Below are positions 9,208 through 18,953 of a DNA stretch of 64,000 bases, in pieces. Numbering within the stretch: position 1 is the first letter of the stretch; the number at the start of each line of letters is the position of its first letter. The notes under the pieces are model-generated. The model did not search any database and was not told where the DNA came from. It was given only the letters and a program-made list of their open reading frames with translations. The translations under genes were made by a program, and so were the position numbers. The DNA lies in assembly GCA_001873365.1 (NCBI GenBank), contig MNYZ01000016.1, positions 47,874-111,873 of the forward strand, written 5' to 3'. This DNA comes from Oscillatoriales cyanobacterium CG2_30_40_61. GTDB lineage: Bacteria; Cyanobacteriota; Cyanobacteriia; Cyanobacteriales; Microcoleaceae.

Positions 9208-10947
9208 TTAGGCGGGATAAATTCTTAAACGACGGTTGGGTTCTTCCCCAAAACTATTGGATTTCAGGCGATAATGTTCTACTAATTCATGCTGCATTTT
9301 TCTGACTTGGGGAGACCGAGGCAGTAATTCCACAGGTTGTCCTTTGGGAATCACAATTTGTTCCACCGCTAAACGGGCTTCTTCTAAGGCTTCGATTTCA
9401 TCGGAAGAACCACTAGCCGCAAACAAATTCAAATCCGCAATTTCTGGGGTACTGGGATCTTCCATTTGTAACAGACGTCGCAGAGCTCGGGCAATTTGAT
9501 GGCTGTTCGGTGATTTTATCGTATGAATCGGCACTTGACGAGTTTTCGCAACATGACGGATTTTGGATTGATTTCTAATATGCGATCGCAACGCCAACAC
9601 CACATCCGCACTATCAATATCCTTCGTCAAAATCACAGGTAAAGACAACATTTGGATCACCTGTTCAATTTGATGACGAGGAACCCCATAAGGATAAATA
9701 CTTAACGGTGAACCATCGCCCAGTTTAGGAATTAAGGGAAATTCCTCATCGGGGTGTAGAGGGATCACCCCAGACAAAGACTGTTCTAGGAGTTGTTCAA
9801 AATATTGAGATTCCGGGGCCGGATTTTCCATAGGTAAAGGCATCATTTTCCCTGAACCGCGCAACCCCCGAACAACAGGCATTGTGGCCACAGGTTCACG
9901 GGATTTCATTGTTGAGCGTCCAGAACTGGGAATGGGGTTAACGGGAGTATATCGTTCTTCAAAAACTTCGACTTCACCCGCATCATTCATGGTTCTGATT
10001 TGCAAAATCGGTTGCATTCCGCGCAACAAATGATCAATCGTAGTCGCCACGGATTCATGTACAACCCATCGTTGCTGTTCCAACATTTCCACGGCCACAT
10101 CAAAGGTAGGCGGGGCTTTACGCTCTAATACCGTCTTTTGAGAACCTCGACGTCGAGCCTCATCATCCCCCAAGGTCACCGCTTGAATGCCTCCAATCAA
10201 ATCGGCCAGGGTGGGGTTTTTCATCAAGTTCTCAATTCGATTCCCGTGGGCCGTACCAATTAACTGTACCCCCCGTTCGGCAATGGTTCGCGCGGCCAAA
10301 GCCTCTAGTTCTGTGCCAATCTCATCAATTACGATCACCTCGGGCATATGGTTCTCCACGGCCTCAATCATAACTTGATGTTGCAGTTCAGGACGAGCCA
10401 CCTGCATCCGACGCGCCCGTCCAATGGCGGGATGGGGGATATCTCCATCCCCAGCAATTTCATTAGAGGTATCAATAATTACTACCCGTTTTTCTAATTC
10501 ATCTGCTAACACACGGGTAATTTCTCGCAATGCTGTGGTTTTTCCCACCCCCGGACGACCCAGTAACAGGATCGATTGACCTGTTTCTACTAAATCTCGA
10601 ATCATGCCAATTTTGCCAAAGATGGCTCGACCCACCCGACAGGTTAAACCAATTATCTTTCCTGTGCGGTTGCGGATTGCGCTAATTCGATGTAAGGTTT
10701 GCTCAATTCCGGCTCGGTTATCCCCGCTAAATTCCCCAATTTGCAAAATACAATGTTCCAGATCCTCCAAGGAGACCGGGATAGTCGAGAGATATTCGGC
10801 TTTGGAGGGAAAACGAGCCTCTGGAAGACGCCCCAAATCCATCACAATCTCAATCAGACTGTCGCGTTGGGGATGCTGTTGCAAATTCTGCCGAATCTCA
10901 TCAGGAACAATGGAGAGTAATTTGTTCAGGTCGTCTGTAATTTGCAT
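9208..10947 (-). CDS. Ycf45-like AAA ATPase with C-terminal R3H domain
   Basis: The protein has an AAA/SpoIIIAA-like ATPase domain with Walker A GRPGVGKTT at about 130-138 and Walker B VIVIDEIG near 210, then a variable middle region. Its C-terminal R3H-type segment (QHELVEHYRLKSNSFG) would bind single-stranded nucleic acid. This layout is that of cyanobacterial and plastid Ycf45; its exact role is not established. I place the start at MQITDDLNKLL (579 residues). An upstream in-frame ATG at 10980 would add 11 residues encoded by repeat DNA (an ACTGATTC-type sequence), so the longer form is probably not native. Context gives no functional clue beyond co-orientation with ldpA. Confidence 0.85.
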   Translation of the reverse strand: MQITDDLNKLLSIVPDEIRQNLQQHPQRDSLIEIVMDLGRLPEARFPSKAEYLSTIPVSLEDLEHCILQIGEFSGDNRAGIEQTLHRISAIRNRTGKIIGLTCRVGRAIFGKIGMIRDLVETGQSILLLGRPGVGKTTALREITRVLADELEKRVVIIDTSNEIAGDGDIPHPAIGRARRMQVARPELQHQVMIEAVENHMPEVIVIDEIGTELEALAARTIAERGVQLIGTAHGNRIENLMKNPTLADLIGGIQAVTLGDDEARRRGSQKTVLERKAPPTFDVAVEMLEQQRWVVHESVATTIDHLLRGMQPILQIRTMNDAGEVEVFEERYTPVNPIPSSGRSTMKSREPVATMPVVRGLRGSGKMMPLPMENPAPESQYFEQLLEQSLSGVIPLHPDEEFPLIPKLGDGSPLSIYPYGVPRHQIEQVIQMLSLPVILTKDIDSADVVLALRSHIRNQSKIRHVAKTRQVPIHTIKSPNSHQIARALRRLLQMEDPSTPEIADLNLFAASGSSDEIEALEEARLAVEQIVIPKGQPVELLPRSPQVRKMQHELVEHYRLKSNSFGEEPNRRLRIYPA

Positions 10948-11043
10948 ACTCTTATCAGTAAACAGTGATGAATCAGTCATATTTTAGCAGTTATTTATGA
11001 GTTTTTATCAGTACAAATTTTTGTTGTATTCACTGATAAATGA

Positions 11044-12303
11044 TTACTGGTCACTGATAAATGATTTAATTTGGGAGACAAGGGTTGAGGCTTTACCAAC
11101 TGCTTGCCAGAGCAACTCCGGGTTTGCTTCGAGTACAGATAGGCTAGGGCGAGTCTCGATGGGGGACAGTATCTGCTTCTGGGGTTGAGGTCTGTCGGTT
11201 GGGGTTTCCTGCTGTTGAAAAGTCACCCTTTGAGGTTCGAGAGTGAATCTGGATTCCAACTGTTCCAACAGGGGTGACAACAAAACACGGGCATAGCTTC
11301 CATAGGCGACACCCGCCACCTGATGACTAGAATTAACTGACCGTAACTGTTTTCTACCGATGGTCTGAGTTTGTTGATCAGGATTGGGAAAAACGGGGTT
11401 AAGCACAGGATCATCTATAACTGTTGGCTGTAAAAGCCCAAGGGATTTGAGCTTGGCTACAGTATAATCGTTTGTGCCACCCGCAAGCTGTACATATCCC
11501 GGTAAATTTGCCGCCAAAATTTTTTGGCACAGTTTTACACTTGCCAACGTTGTCCCCGCCCCAATATCTCCACTCATCGGTCGGCCATCGGTTTGCCAAA
11601 TTAAGGGACAATTTAAGGGTGTAATAATTTCAGATAGGGTTTTCAGATATTCGACCACACCATCACCGTCAGGGCAACTAATTGCCACCAGTTTGAGTTT
11701 TTCTAAATCGGGTTGGATACTATTCCATAGTCGTTGAAAATCCCTTTCTCGTCCAATTTGAGTATGAATTTCTAACGCATCTACCCCGGTTTGTAATACC
11801 AATGGTGCAATTTCATCGGGGCGAAAAACATAAGACCGAGCATAAATCAGATCGGCTGGACAAATAGGAATACAGCGTCCGCAACCATAGCACAATTCAT
11901 CAATAACACCGGATTTGGTCGGGGAAAACCCGATCGCTCCCGTTGGACAAACCGTTTCACACGGTCGCCAACAACTTTCAGGACAAGCAGTCGCCTCGAA
12001 CTGGGCCTTACGAAAATGGGGGTCTTCACCATCATTGAGACTGACCATGAGCCAAGGACGATAGCGATAGCCAAACCCCAGGTTTTGAGCCTGTTTACCC
12101 AGCAATTCAGCTTGGTTTAAGGCTTCTTGAGCTACTGTAATCACCGCCGGGTCAGCAGCTACATCGATACAGTCCGCCCCGGCTAAGGTGTAGGCTAAGG
12201 TTAAATTTCGGATCGCAGGCAAATGTTGATAACTGGCTCCGCAAATCAGTTTGAACCAGTTACCCTGTTGTAAAGCTGTTAAAGGGGAATTATAAGTGTT
12301 CAC
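11044..12303 (-). CDS. ldpA: circadian clock input protein LdpA (light-dependent period modulator)
   Basis: LdpA is a cyanobacterial iron-sulfur protein that adjusts circadian period to light through the redox state of the cell. The sequence holds two ferredoxin-like cysteine groups: C107, C111, C115 and C119 (CPESCWRPCETVCP), and C138, C141, C144 and C148 (CYGCGRCIPICP). These fit two 4Fe-4S clusters. The conserved N-terminus (NWFKLICGASYQHLPAIRN) and a TIM-barrel-like middle part (DALEIHTQIG, LIWQTDGRPMSGDIG) also match the family. At 419 residues the length fits. It lies downstream of ndhN, separated by a terminator hairpin, so it likely has its own promoter. Confidence 0.92.
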   Translation of the reverse strand: MNTYNSPLTALQQGNWFKLICGASYQHLPAIRNLTLAYTLAGADCIDVAADPAVITVAQEALNQAELLGKQAQNLGFGYRYRPWLMVSLNDGEDPHFRKAQFEATACPESCWRPCETVCPTGAIGFSPTKSGVIDELCYGCGRCIPICPADLIYARSYVFRPDEIAPLVLQTGVDALEIHTQIGRERDFQRLWNSIQPDLEKLKLVAISCPDGDGVVEYLKTLSEIITPLNCPLIWQTDGRPMSGDIGAGTTLASVKLCQKILAANLPGYVQLAGGTNDYTVAKLKSLGLLQPTVIDDPVLNPVFPNPDQQTQTIGRKQLRSVNSSHQVAGVAYGSYARVLLSPLLEQLESRFTLEPQRVTFQQQETPTDRPQPQKQILSPIETRPSLSVLEANPELLWQAVGKASTLVSQIKSFISDQ

Positions 12304-12378
12304 ACTTTCTATGGTGACACAAGAACCAGGGTTTTAGAGTCATCTTTTGATTGATTGATCGCAGCGTTTTTGTTAAAA

Positions 12379-12403
12379 AAATAAGTTGGGTGTTCACCCA
12401 ACT
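12379..12403 (-). terminator. Rho-independent-type terminator of ndhN
   Basis: Arms AGTTGGGTG (12384-12392) and CACCCAACT (12395-12403) form a perfect 9-bp stem with a two-base loop. Read on the minus strand it is followed by TATTTTTTTAAC, giving a U-rich tail. It lies 40 bases after the ndhN stop codon and before ldpA. Very tight loops of two bases usually open slightly, so the real loop may be four bases. Confidence 0.75.
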
Positions 12404-12442
12404 CATTCAGCCTGAAATTAAGCTCAAAATTAATCACAGTGT

Positions 12443-12919
12443 TCAAGCCGCAACATTTACATCCTTGAGTGGTGTCCATTGGACAACCCTGGCTCCACCC
12501 ATTTCCACCACTAACTTGACCCGGGGATCTTGTTGGGGTAACTGAGTCAGAAACGCGACTTCTTGACTCGATAGAATATGACCTTCAATAATCCACAGGA
12601 TTAAACCTTTTGATTTGGGTGGAAGTTGATCTAATTGTGTATTTAAAATCGGGGGAACATAATAAATATTACCAACAGCGGCTTCATTCCCACTGCTTTT
12701 CTTGCCTAAATGGGGAGGACGAACCCCATGCACCCCGGTTAAATAAGCCGCTAAATCTCCTAAACCCCTGGCGCTTAGGTTATAGGTTGTATAGCCATGG
12801 GCACGCAACCGACGACGATACCGTCCTTCAAACCCCCCTTCCAGGGGAACATACATTCCTAAAGCTCCGTATGTTTCTAAATCCTTAATCAGCTTACTTC
12901 CTGTTGTAATTAATGCCAT
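12443..12919 (-). CDS. ndhN: NAD(P)H-quinone oxidoreductase subunit N
   Basis: NdhN is a small peripheral subunit found only in cyanobacterial and chloroplast NDH-1, where it belongs to the oxygenic-photosynthesis-specific part supporting cyclic electron flow and CO2 uptake. The 158-residue sequence begins MALITTGSKLIKDLE, contains GFEGRYRRRLRAHGY and GARVVQWTPLKDVNVA, and has no membrane segment, all as in the family. Its presence is strong evidence that the host is a cyanobacterium. It is divergent from the ribosomal cluster, with 664 bases between them. Confidence 0.95.
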   Translation of the reverse strand: MALITTGSKLIKDLETYGALGMYVPLEGGFEGRYRRRLRAHGYTTYNLSARGLGDLAAYLTGVHGVRPPHLGKKSSGNEAAVGNIYYVPPILNTQLDQLPPKSKGLILWIIEGHILSSQEVAFLTQLPQQDPRVKLVVEMGGARVVQWTPLKDVNVAA

Positions 12920-13007
12920 AACTTGGTGATTAACCTCTTAACTGCATCTTGCTGAATCTCTGCTTGAGATATTTTGACACAATTGCGATCAAAATCCCTA
13001 GGGGTTA

Positions 13008-13036
13008 TTGACAGTTTGTTAAAATTACCCTACAAT
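13008..13036 (+). promoter_or_regulatory. sigma70-type promoter of the S10 ribosomal operon
   Basis: TTGACA (13008-13013) and TACAAT (13031-13036) are separated by exactly 17 bases, a nearly perfect consensus match. The orientation points to rplC, and no gene lies between. Transcription would begin near 13043, giving a leader of about 540 nt. There may be additional promoters; none as good is seen closer to rplC. Confidence 0.75.
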
Positions 13037-13042
13037 TAAAAA

Positions 13043-13583
13043 TTGTCGCTAATCGGTCAAATACTGTGAGCTTCTAAAATACCAAATTTCAGAGGTGGTG
13101 AGGACATCGCGTTAACGGTGTTCACCCCCAAGAAGTCATTGATTAGGAGTAGATCAGTTAAGCCGAGTCCGTAAGGAAAAAGCAACCGACTGACCTTAAA
13201 TCCTAAACAAATTCGGCGTCAGCCAAGGAATCGGCAAAGGGTTTGAGATCATACGTCAGTAAAGGATACTGAGTAGCTTGCTGCTCAAGTCCAGGCGACA
13301 TAAGTGCGGTATTGAGGGCAATCCTCGATTTGCCAACAGCTTAGAACTTGTTGATAGCCTGAAACTGTTCTAAACTCCCCAAGGTTTATCCTCCTTAAAT
13401 GGTGGGATACATTTTTGGTGTGTTTAAACATCAGAAAGCCATTTTCAAAAATGTCTTGTTTGTCTGTTGCAAGCGGATTCTTCCTTAAAATCGTCGTGAT
13501 TAGGCAAGATTCAGCCCTGGAATCACCGCACTTTTAGGGCGGTGAGTGTCAATGTAACGCTTAGAAAAGAGAGGCTAGTTTAA
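13043..13583 (+). promoter_or_regulatory. long structured 5' leader of the ribosomal operon
   Basis: No open frame of note is present across about 540 bases between the promoter and the rplC GTG. Several hairpins can be seen: a GGTGGTGAGG/GGTGTTCACC pair near 13095-13125, TCAGTA-AAGGA-TACTGA near 13255-13272, ATTGAGG-GCAAT-CCTCGAT near 13310-13330, and CACCGC/GCGGTG at 13524-13544 just before rplC. Ribosomal operons are often feedback-controlled by a product binding such a leader; that role is inferred here, and no known leader family was recognised. Confidence 0.45.
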
Positions 13584-14273
13584 GTGTCTGTAGGTATCCT
13601 CGGCACAAAGGTTGGCATGACCCAAGTCTTTGAAGCGGAAAGCGGGAAAGCTATTCCTGTCACCGTCATTCAAGCCGGGCCTTGCATTGTGACCCAGATT
13701 AAGACCAAACAAACCGACGGCTACACAGCCATCCAACTGGGATACGGTGAAGTTCCTGATAACAAACGCAAGCTTAATACAAAAAAAACTCCTGACAAAG
13801 AGGTCAATAAGTATCTCAGCAATGCGGAACAAGGACATTTAGCCAAATCCGGCGGCACCTGTGTACGTCATCTGAAAGAATACCGGGTCAGCGAACCCGA
13901 ATCTTTTCAATTAGGCCAACAACTCAAAGCTGATATTTTCACCCCGGGACAACTGGTGGATGTCAGTGGAACCAGTATGGGTCGTGGCTTCTCCGGTTAT
14001 CAAAAACGGCATAACTTCAAACGGGGCCCCATGGCTCACGGTTCTAAAAACCATCGTCAACCCGGTTCAATCGGCCCTGGAACCACTCCTGGCCGTGTTT
14101 ATCCTGGAAAACGCATGGCTGGACAGTATGGAGCCAGCCAAGTGACCACACGCAAATTAATTGTTGTGCGTATCGATCCTGAACGTAACCTCCTGTTAGT
14201 CAAAGGAGCGGTTCCTGGCAAGCCCGGTGGTTTGTTGAGCATCGCCCCCGCTAATATCGTCGGTGGTAAGTAG
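13584..14273 (+). CDS. rplC: 50S ribosomal protein L3
   Basis: L3 is an early-assembling protein of the large subunit whose loop reaches the peptidyl-transferase centre. The sequence starts [15 protein letters not shown] and carries the conserved segment around residues 131-165 ([30 protein letters not shown]). Translation begins at GTG; the conserved [10 protein letters not shown] directly after it leaves little room for another start. At 229 residues it is slightly longer than many bacterial L3 proteins. It is first in the operon, as rpsJ lies elsewhere, and rplD follows after 14 bases. Confidence 0.97.
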   Translation: MSVGILGTKVGMTQVFEAESGKAIPVTVIQAGPCIVTQIKTKQTDGYTAIQLGYGEVPDNKRKLNTKKTPDKEVNKYLSNAEQGHLAKSGGTCVRHLKEYRVSEPESFQLGQQLKADIFTPGQLVDVSGTSMGRGFSGYQKRHNFKRGPMAHGSKNHRQPGSIGPGTTPGRVYPGKRMAGQYGASQVTTRKLIVVRIDPERNLLLVKGAVPGKPGGLLSIAPANIVGGK

Positions 14274-14287
14274 TCAAGGAGATAACT

Positions 14288-14926
14288 ATGGTTGATTGTG
14301 TAGTCCGAAATTGGCAGGGTGAAAGCGTTGGAGAAGCGACCCTTGATCTGAAAGTCGCATCTCCCGAAAATGCCAGTCATATTGTTCATAGAGCCGTAGT
14401 CCGGCAACTAGCCAATGCTCGTCAAGGCACAGCCTGCACCAAAACCCGGGCGGAAGTTCGCGGGGGCGGTCGCAAACCTTGGCGTCAAAAAGGCACAGGT
14501 CGCGCTAGAGCCGGTTCTATTCGTTCCCCACTATGGCGAGGGGGTGGGGTAATCTTTGGGCCCAAACCCAGAGACTATTCCCAGAAAATGAATCGCAAAG
14601 AAAGACAGTTAGCCCTACGCACCGCCTTTCAAAGCCGGGCTGAAGACTTAATTGTTGTGGAAGACTTTGCGGATCAGTTTTCTCGACCCAAAACCAAAGA
14701 CCTAGTATCAGCGATGACCCGTTGGGGCATTGAACCCGAAGCTAGAGTTCTTCTGGTGCTGTCAGAGAAACAACCCAATATTTATCTGTCCGGTCGCAAC
14801 ATCCCCAAATTGAGAATGTGCTTGTCCGATAGCTTAAACGTTTATGACGTCCTGGCTGCTGACAAAATTGTCACCACCGCTGCTGCCCTAGCCAAAATTC
14901 AGGAGGTTTACGGAGATGCAACATGA
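14288..14926 (+). CDS. rplD: 50S ribosomal protein L4
   Basis: L4 binds 23S rRNA domain I and lines the peptide exit tunnel with an extended loop; that loop is visible at about residues 57-95 ([35 protein letters not shown]). In E. coli L4 represses its own S10 operon by acting on the leader, but whether this occurs in cyanobacteria is not shown here. An AAGGAG ribosome-binding site precedes the ATG. The 3' end overlaps rplW by 11 bases, suggesting coupled translation. Length 212 residues. Confidence 0.97.
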   Translation: MVDCVVRNWQGESVGEATLDLKVASPENASHIVHRAVVRQLANARQGTACTKTRAEVRGGGRKPWRQKGTGRARAGSIRSPLWRGGGVIFGPKPRDYSQKMNRKERQLALRTAFQSRAEDLIVVEDFADQFSRPKTKDLVSAMTRWGIEPEARVLLVLSEKQPNIYLSGRNIPKLRMCLSDSLNVYDVLAADKIVTTAAALAKIQEVYGDAT

Positions 14927-15221
14927 TCCCGGCGATCTGATTGATTTGGTGAAGCGTCCGATTGTTACCGAAAAAGCCACGAGGTTAATGGAAATCAATC
15001 AGTTCACCTTTGATGTTGATCGGCACGCAACTAAGCCGATGATCAAACAGGCCATTGAACTGTTATTCCCCGTTAAAGTCAAAGCTGTTAATACCCATAT
15101 TCCGCCTCGTAAACGTCGTCGAGTCGGTAAATTTGTGGGATTTAAAACAGGCTACAAACGGGCAATTATCACCCTAGAGGATGGGGAGCCTCTGCGGAAA
15201 GTTTTATTTCCAGGGGTGTAG
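14916..15221 (+). CDS. rplW: 50S ribosomal protein L23
   Basis: L23 sits at the tunnel exit and docks trigger factor and SRP. The 101-residue protein shows [19 protein letters not shown] at the start and the basic loop [21 protein letters not shown], both diagnostic. The start ATG lies inside the rplD 3' end (GGAGGTTTACGGAGATG), giving a good ribosome-binding site within rplD. A gap of about 120 bases with ATCAGTT-type repeats separates it from rplB. Confidence 0.97.
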   Translation: MQHDPGDLIDLVKRPIVTEKATRLMEINQFTFDVDRHATKPMIKQAIELLFPVKVKAVNTHIPPRKRRRVGKFVGFKTGYKRAIITLEDGEPLRKVLFPGV

Positions 15222-15333
15222 AGTCAGTTGTTGGTAATCAGTAAACAGTAAATATTGTGAGAATTAAATATTAAATCTTGCATTTTTTCTTGACTGATAA
15301 CTGATAAATGATCACTGATTACTGATTAGTAAG
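15222..15333. repeat. STRR-type repeat pair between rplW and rplB
   Basis: GTAATCAGTAAACAGTAAAT on the left and GACTGATAACTGATAAATG, CACTGATTACTGATT on the right form two blocks of ATCAGTT-family units in opposite orientation, separated by an AT-rich core. The RNA could fold into a loose hairpin within the polycistronic message. Confidence 0.7.
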
Positions 15334-15342
15334 GATTAGATC

Positions 15343-16206
15343 ATGGGAATTCGTTCATACCGACCCTATACTCCCGGTACTCGCCAACATACTGTTTCTG
15401 ATTTTGCAGAAATTACCCGCTCGGAGCCGGAACGTTCTTTAACAACTTCCAAACACCGGGACAAGGGAAGAAACAACCGAGGCGTGATTACCTGCCGTCA
15501 TCGGGGTGGCGGACACAAAAAGCTGTATCGAATTGTTGATTTTCTTCGGGATAAGCACGAAATCCTCGCTAAAGTCGCTGAGATTGAGTACGATCCCAAC
15601 CGCAATGCTCGAATTGCCCTGGTGTATTACACCGATGGGGAAAAGCGTTACATCCTGCATCCGTTAGGACTCAAAGTCGGAACCATGATTGTTTCTGGCC
15701 CAGATGCTCCGATCGAGATCGGGAATGCCCTGCCCTTATCGAAAATTCCGTTAGGGACAGACGTGCATAACGTTGAATTGATTCCCGGTAAAGGGGGACA
15801 AATCGTTCGAGCCGCCGGGACTACGGCTCAAGTCCTAGCGAAAGAAGGGGACTATGTGACGCTGAAATTACCTTCGGGTGAACAACGCAAAATTCCAGCC
15901 GGGTCTTACGCCACCATCGGACAAGTTGGCAATATTGATGCTCGCAACATCAGTATTGGGAAAGCCGGTCGGAAGCGTTGGAAAGGTCGTCGTCCTGAAG
16001 TTCGCGGTAGTGTGATGAACCCTGTGGATCACCCCCATGGTGGTGGGGAAGGACGCGCTCCTATCGGTCGTTCTGGCCCTGTTACTCCTTGGGGTAAACC
16101 CGCCCTAGGCGCGAAGACTCGGAACCAGAAAAAACGCAGTACCGCTTTAATTGTTCGTCGTCGTCGGAAGTCCTCGAAACGGGGTAAAGGTGGACGGCAA
16201 ACTTAA
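15343..16206 (+). CDS. rplB: 50S ribosomal protein L2
   Basis: L2 is required for subunit association and peptidyl-transferase activity. The 287-residue protein starts [15 protein letters not shown] and includes [13 protein letters not shown], the RNA-binding OB/SH3 region, and the C-terminal [18 protein letters not shown], whose histidine within HPHGGGEG is essential in E. coli L2. A GGATTAG site precedes the ATG. It follows a repeat-containing gap, so it may lie within the same transcript. Confidence 0.98.
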   Translation: MGIRSYRPYTPGTRQHTVSDFAEITRSEPERSLTTSKHRDKGRNNRGVITCRHRGGGHKKLYRIVDFLRDKHEILAKVAEIEYDPNRNARIALVYYTDGEKRYILHPLGLKVGTMIVSGPDAPIEIGNALPLSKIPLGTDVHNVELIPGKGGQIVRAAGTTAQVLAKEGDYVTLKLPSGEQRKIPAGSYATIGQVGNIDARNISIGKAGRKRWKGRRPEVRGSVMNPVDHPHGGGEGRAPIGRSGPVTPWGKPALGAKTRNQKKRSTALIVRRRRKSSKRGKGGRQT

Positions 16207-16293
16207 TCGGCTTGTCGGTTGGCCGTTGACGGTTTATGCGGTCAACAGTCAACACTGCACGCCCTTGACACCTTCACGGTTAATAAATTAACT

Positions 16294-16572
16294 ATGTCTC
16301 GTTCACTTAAAAAAGGCCCTTTTGTGGCGGATCATCTCCTGAGCAAAGTTGAAAAACTCAATGCCAAAGGAGAAAAACAGGTAATTAAAACCTGGTCAAG
16401 AGCATCGACGATTATTCCTCAAATGGTGGGTCATACGATCGCCGTCCATAACGGTAGACAACACGTTCCCGTGTTTCTAACCGAACAAATGGTCGGTCAT
16501 AAGTTAGGAGAATTTGCTCCAACTCGCACCTTCCGAGGTCACGCCAAAAGTGACAAAAAAGCCCGCCGTTAA
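16294..16572 (+). CDS. rpsS: 30S ribosomal protein S19
   Basis: S19 lies in the head of the small subunit near the tRNA A site, pairing with S13. The 92-residue protein begins [20 protein letters not shown] and includes [20 protein letters not shown], both characteristic. The open frame extends 25 codons upstream to 16219, but that part shows no conservation pattern and S19 proteins begin at [10 protein letters not shown], so I use ATG 16294. It lies 87 bases after rplB. Confidence 0.97.
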   Translation: MSRSLKKGPFVADHLLSKVEKLNAKGEKQVIKTWSRASTIIPQMVGHTIAVHNGRQHVPVFLTEQMVGHKLGEFAPTRTFRGHAKSDKKARR

Positions 16573-16636
16573 AAGTTAACCGTCGATATTGTTTGACTGG
16601 TAACTGATGATGCGGATACATACTGACACATGAACT

Positions 16637-16993
16637 ATGGCTATAGATACTAGCGCCGAGGTAAAGGCGATCGCTCGTTACATTCGGATGTCACCTCATA
16701 AGGTAAGACGAGTCTTGGATCAAATTCGGGGACGATCCTACCGGGAAGCTTTGATTATTTTGGAATTCATGCCCTATCGGTCTTGTGAGCCAATTCTCAA
16801 AGTTTTACGCTCTGCGGTTGCTAACGCAGAACACAATTCTGGTTTAGATCCAGCCAGTTTAGTGATTTCCCAAGCCTACGCGGATCAAGGACCAACCATT
16901 AAACGGTTTAGACCTCGCGCCCAGGGTCGTGCCTACCAAATTAGAAAGCCGACTTGTCATATTGTTGTTGCCGTAGCTCCAGCCACGGAGTAG
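16637..16993 (+). CDS. rplV: 50S ribosomal protein L22
   Basis: L22 spans the 50S subunit, and its beta-hairpin lines the exit tunnel beside L4. The 118-residue sequence has [20 protein letters not shown] at 12-31 and the hairpin [20 protein letters not shown] near the C-terminus, where macrolide-resistance changes occur in other bacteria; no unusual change is obvious. It is 71 bases upstream of rpsC, the usual order. Confidence 0.97.
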   Translation: MAIDTSAEVKAIARYIRMSPHKVRRVLDQIRGRSYREALIILEFMPYRSCEPILKVLRSAVANAEHNSGLDPASLVISQAYADQGPTIKRFRPRAQGRAYQIRKPTCHIVVAVAPATE

Positions 16994-17064
16994 GGAACAA
17001 TAATCAGCACCAAAGCAAGCGCGAGTACGACATTCTAAACTCTTTTCTAAAAAAGAATTGAAAC

Positions 17065-17793
17065 ATGGGACAAAAAATTAATCCTATTGGGTTTCGGTTA
17101 GGAATTACCCAAGAACATCGATCTCGTTGGTTTGCGGATTCCAAACAGTATCCTGAACTGTTACAGGAAGACCATACAATTCGGGAGTATGTTCGCAAGG
17201 AATTGAACAATGCCGGAATTTCCCAAGTCAGAATTGAACGCAAAGCCGATCAAGTTGACCTAGAAATTCATACCGCCAGACCGGGTGTTGTCGTAGGTCG
17301 TGGGGGGGCAGGAATTGAAACCCTACGTCTGGGCCTCCAGAAAAAACTCGGCAATAATCGCCAAATTCGGATCAACGTGGTGGAAGTTGCCAAAGTTGAT
17401 GCAGATGCCACCCTGATTGCGGAGTATATCGCCCAACAACTGGAAAAACGGGTTTCCTTCCGTCGTGTCGTCCGTCAAGCCATTACTCGAGCACAGAAAG
17501 CCGGAATTGAAGGCATCAAAATTCAGGTCAGTGGTCGGTTAAATGGGGCTGAAATCGCTCGGACTGAATGGACTCGCGAAGGCAGAGTACCTTTGCACAC
17601 CCTCCGCGCCGATATTGACTACGCCTACTGCACGGCGCTGACAGTTTACGGCATTCTGGGAGTTAAAGTTTGGGTCTTTAAGGGCGAAATTATCCCGGGA
17701 CAGGAGGAGTTAGCTAATTCACCGACAACTCAACCCCGTCGGAATCGGCAACCTCGTCGTCAAAAATATGACGACCGTTCTAACGAAGGATAA
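17065..17793 (+). CDS. rpsC: 30S ribosomal protein S3
   Basis: S3 forms part of the mRNA entry tunnel. The protein starts [18 protein letters not shown] and has a KH domain around residues 40-110 with the GXXG-type loop [16 protein letters not shown], followed by the S3 C-terminal domain ([19 protein letters not shown]). A basic tail of about 20 residues ([18 protein letters not shown]) is added at the end, a common cyanobacterial feature. Total 242 residues. It is 94 bases upstream of rplP. Confidence 0.97.
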   Translation: MGQKINPIGFRLGITQEHRSRWFADSKQYPELLQEDHTIREYVRKELNNAGISQVRIERKADQVDLEIHTARPGVVVGRGGAGIETLRLGLQKKLGNNRQIRINVVEVAKVDADATLIAEYIAQQLEKRVSFRRVVRQAITRAQKAGIEGIKIQVSGRLNGAEIARTEWTREGRVPLHTLRADIDYAYCTALTVYGILGVKVWVFKGEIIPGQEELANSPTTQPRRNRQPRRQKYDDRSNEG

Positions 17794-17887
17794 AAAGATT
17801 GTTGTCTGTTATCAATTGACTGGTACAGATGTGCCATAGCCCGTCTGGTGGGCGTGGATACGTTATTACTGATTATCGGATTCGATC

Positions 17888-18313
17888 ATGTTAAGTCCCA
17901 GAAGAACAAAATTCCGCAAACAACAGCGTGGCCGCATGAGAGGTCAAGCGACCCGGGGTAATGATCTAAATTTCGGTGATTTTGCACTGCAAGCTTTAGA
18001 ACCCTGTTGGATTACCTCTCGCCAAATCGAAGCAGCCCGTCGAGCCATGACTCGTTATATTCGTCGGGGTGGCAAAATTTGGATTCGGATTTTCCCCGAT
18101 AAGCCCGTAACCATGAGAGCCGCTGAAACCCGTATGGGTTCTGGTAAAGGTGCTCCTGAGTATTGGGTGGCTGTGGTTAAACCCGGTCGAGTATTATTTG
18201 AAATTGCCGGAGTTACCGAAGAAATTGCCCGAGAAGCAATGCGGTTAGCGGCGTTTAAATTACCGATTAAAACCAAATTTATTGCCCGCCCTGTTGACGA
18301 AGAAGCTCAATAA
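17888..18313 (+). CDS. rplP: 50S ribosomal protein L16
   Basis: L16 helps position the A-site tRNA on the large subunit. The 141-residue sequence begins [19 protein letters not shown], with [20 protein letters not shown] and [18 protein letters not shown], and ends with IKTKFIAR, all family hallmarks. The 94-base gap upstream contains a weak, decayed copy of the GTGCCA-type palindrome. rpmC follows after 57 bases. Confidence 0.97.
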   Translation: MLSPRRTKFRKQQRGRMRGQATRGNDLNFGDFALQALEPCWITSRQIEAARRAMTRYIRRGGKIWIRIFPDKPVTMRAAETRMGSGKGAPEYWVAVVKPGRVLFEIAGVTEEIAREAMRLAAFKLPIKTKFIARPVDEEAQ

Positions 18314-18370
18314 AAGTGCTGTTAACGGTTAATGGTTAACGGTTAACTATCAATCTCCAAGGACTCTGTT

Positions 18371-18577
18371 ATGTCTTTTCCTAAAATCGCGGAAGCCAGA
18401 CAGTTAAATGATGAAGAACTGTCTCAGCAAATCTTAGACATCAAAAAACAATTGGCTAACCTGCGGCTGCTCAAAGCAACCGGGCATTTAGAAAAACCCC
18501 ATGAGTTTAAGCACACCCGTCATCGTTTAGCTCAATTAAAAACGGTGGAACGCGAACGCCAATTGCAGGGAGAGTAA
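18371..18577 (+). CDS. rpmC: 50S ribosomal protein L29
   Basis: L29 is a small two-helix protein beside L23 at the tunnel exit. The 68-residue sequence contains LNDEELSQQILDIKKQLANL and the conserved C-terminal helix HRLAQLKTVERER. A CAAGGACT ribosome-binding site lies 8 bases before the ATG. The upstream gap has a GTTAACGGTTAA repeat. It is followed by rpsQ after 80 bases. Confidence 0.95.
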   Translation: MSFPKIAEARQLNDEELSQQILDIKKQLANLRLLKATGHLEKPHEFKHTRHRLAQLKTVERERQLQGE

Positions 18578-18657
18578 TAGTTTAAGAATTTAGATTTATA
18601 ATCGATTTCTTGAGGCTAAATTTCCCTAACCATTCACTTTTTGAACAGACTTGCGCT

Positions 18658-18915
18658 ATGGCAGTAAAAGAAAGAGTTGGCTTAGTCGTTAGTAACAAAA
18701 TGGATAAAACGGTGGTTGTAACGGTGGAAAACCGTTCTCCCCATCCTAAATACGGCAAAATTGTCGTTAAAACTAAACGATATAAAGCCCACGACGAGAA
18801 CAACCAATGTCAAGAAGGAGATCGGGTTCGCATTTCTGAAACTCGCCCTTTAAGTAAAACAAAACGCTGGAATGTGGTCGAAATTCTAAGCGGTAATGAC
18901 AAAACCAATCTGTAG
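18658..18915 (+). CDS. rpsQ: 30S ribosomal protein S17
   Basis: S17 is an OB-fold primary binder of 16S rRNA. The 85-residue product begins [20 protein letters not shown], with [20 protein letters not shown] and [17 protein letters not shown]. An upstream in-frame start at 18610 would add 16 hydrophobic residues that S17 proteins do not have, so ATG 18658 is chosen. rplN follows after 38 bases. Confidence 0.96.
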   Translation: MAVKERVGLVVSNKMDKTVVVTVENRSPHPKYGKIVVKTKRYKAHDENNQCQEGDRVRISETRPLSKTKRWNVVEILSGNDKTNL

Positions 18916-18953
18916 GGATTTGGGTATTACTTGAGAAAGAAAAACGGGAGATC

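Noticed and set aside
13043..13583. Known structural RNA (RNase P RNA, tmRNA, SRP RNA or 6S RNA) in the rplC upstream gap
   Set aside because: None of the conserved sequence blocks I know for these RNAs are visible; it is treated as a leader.
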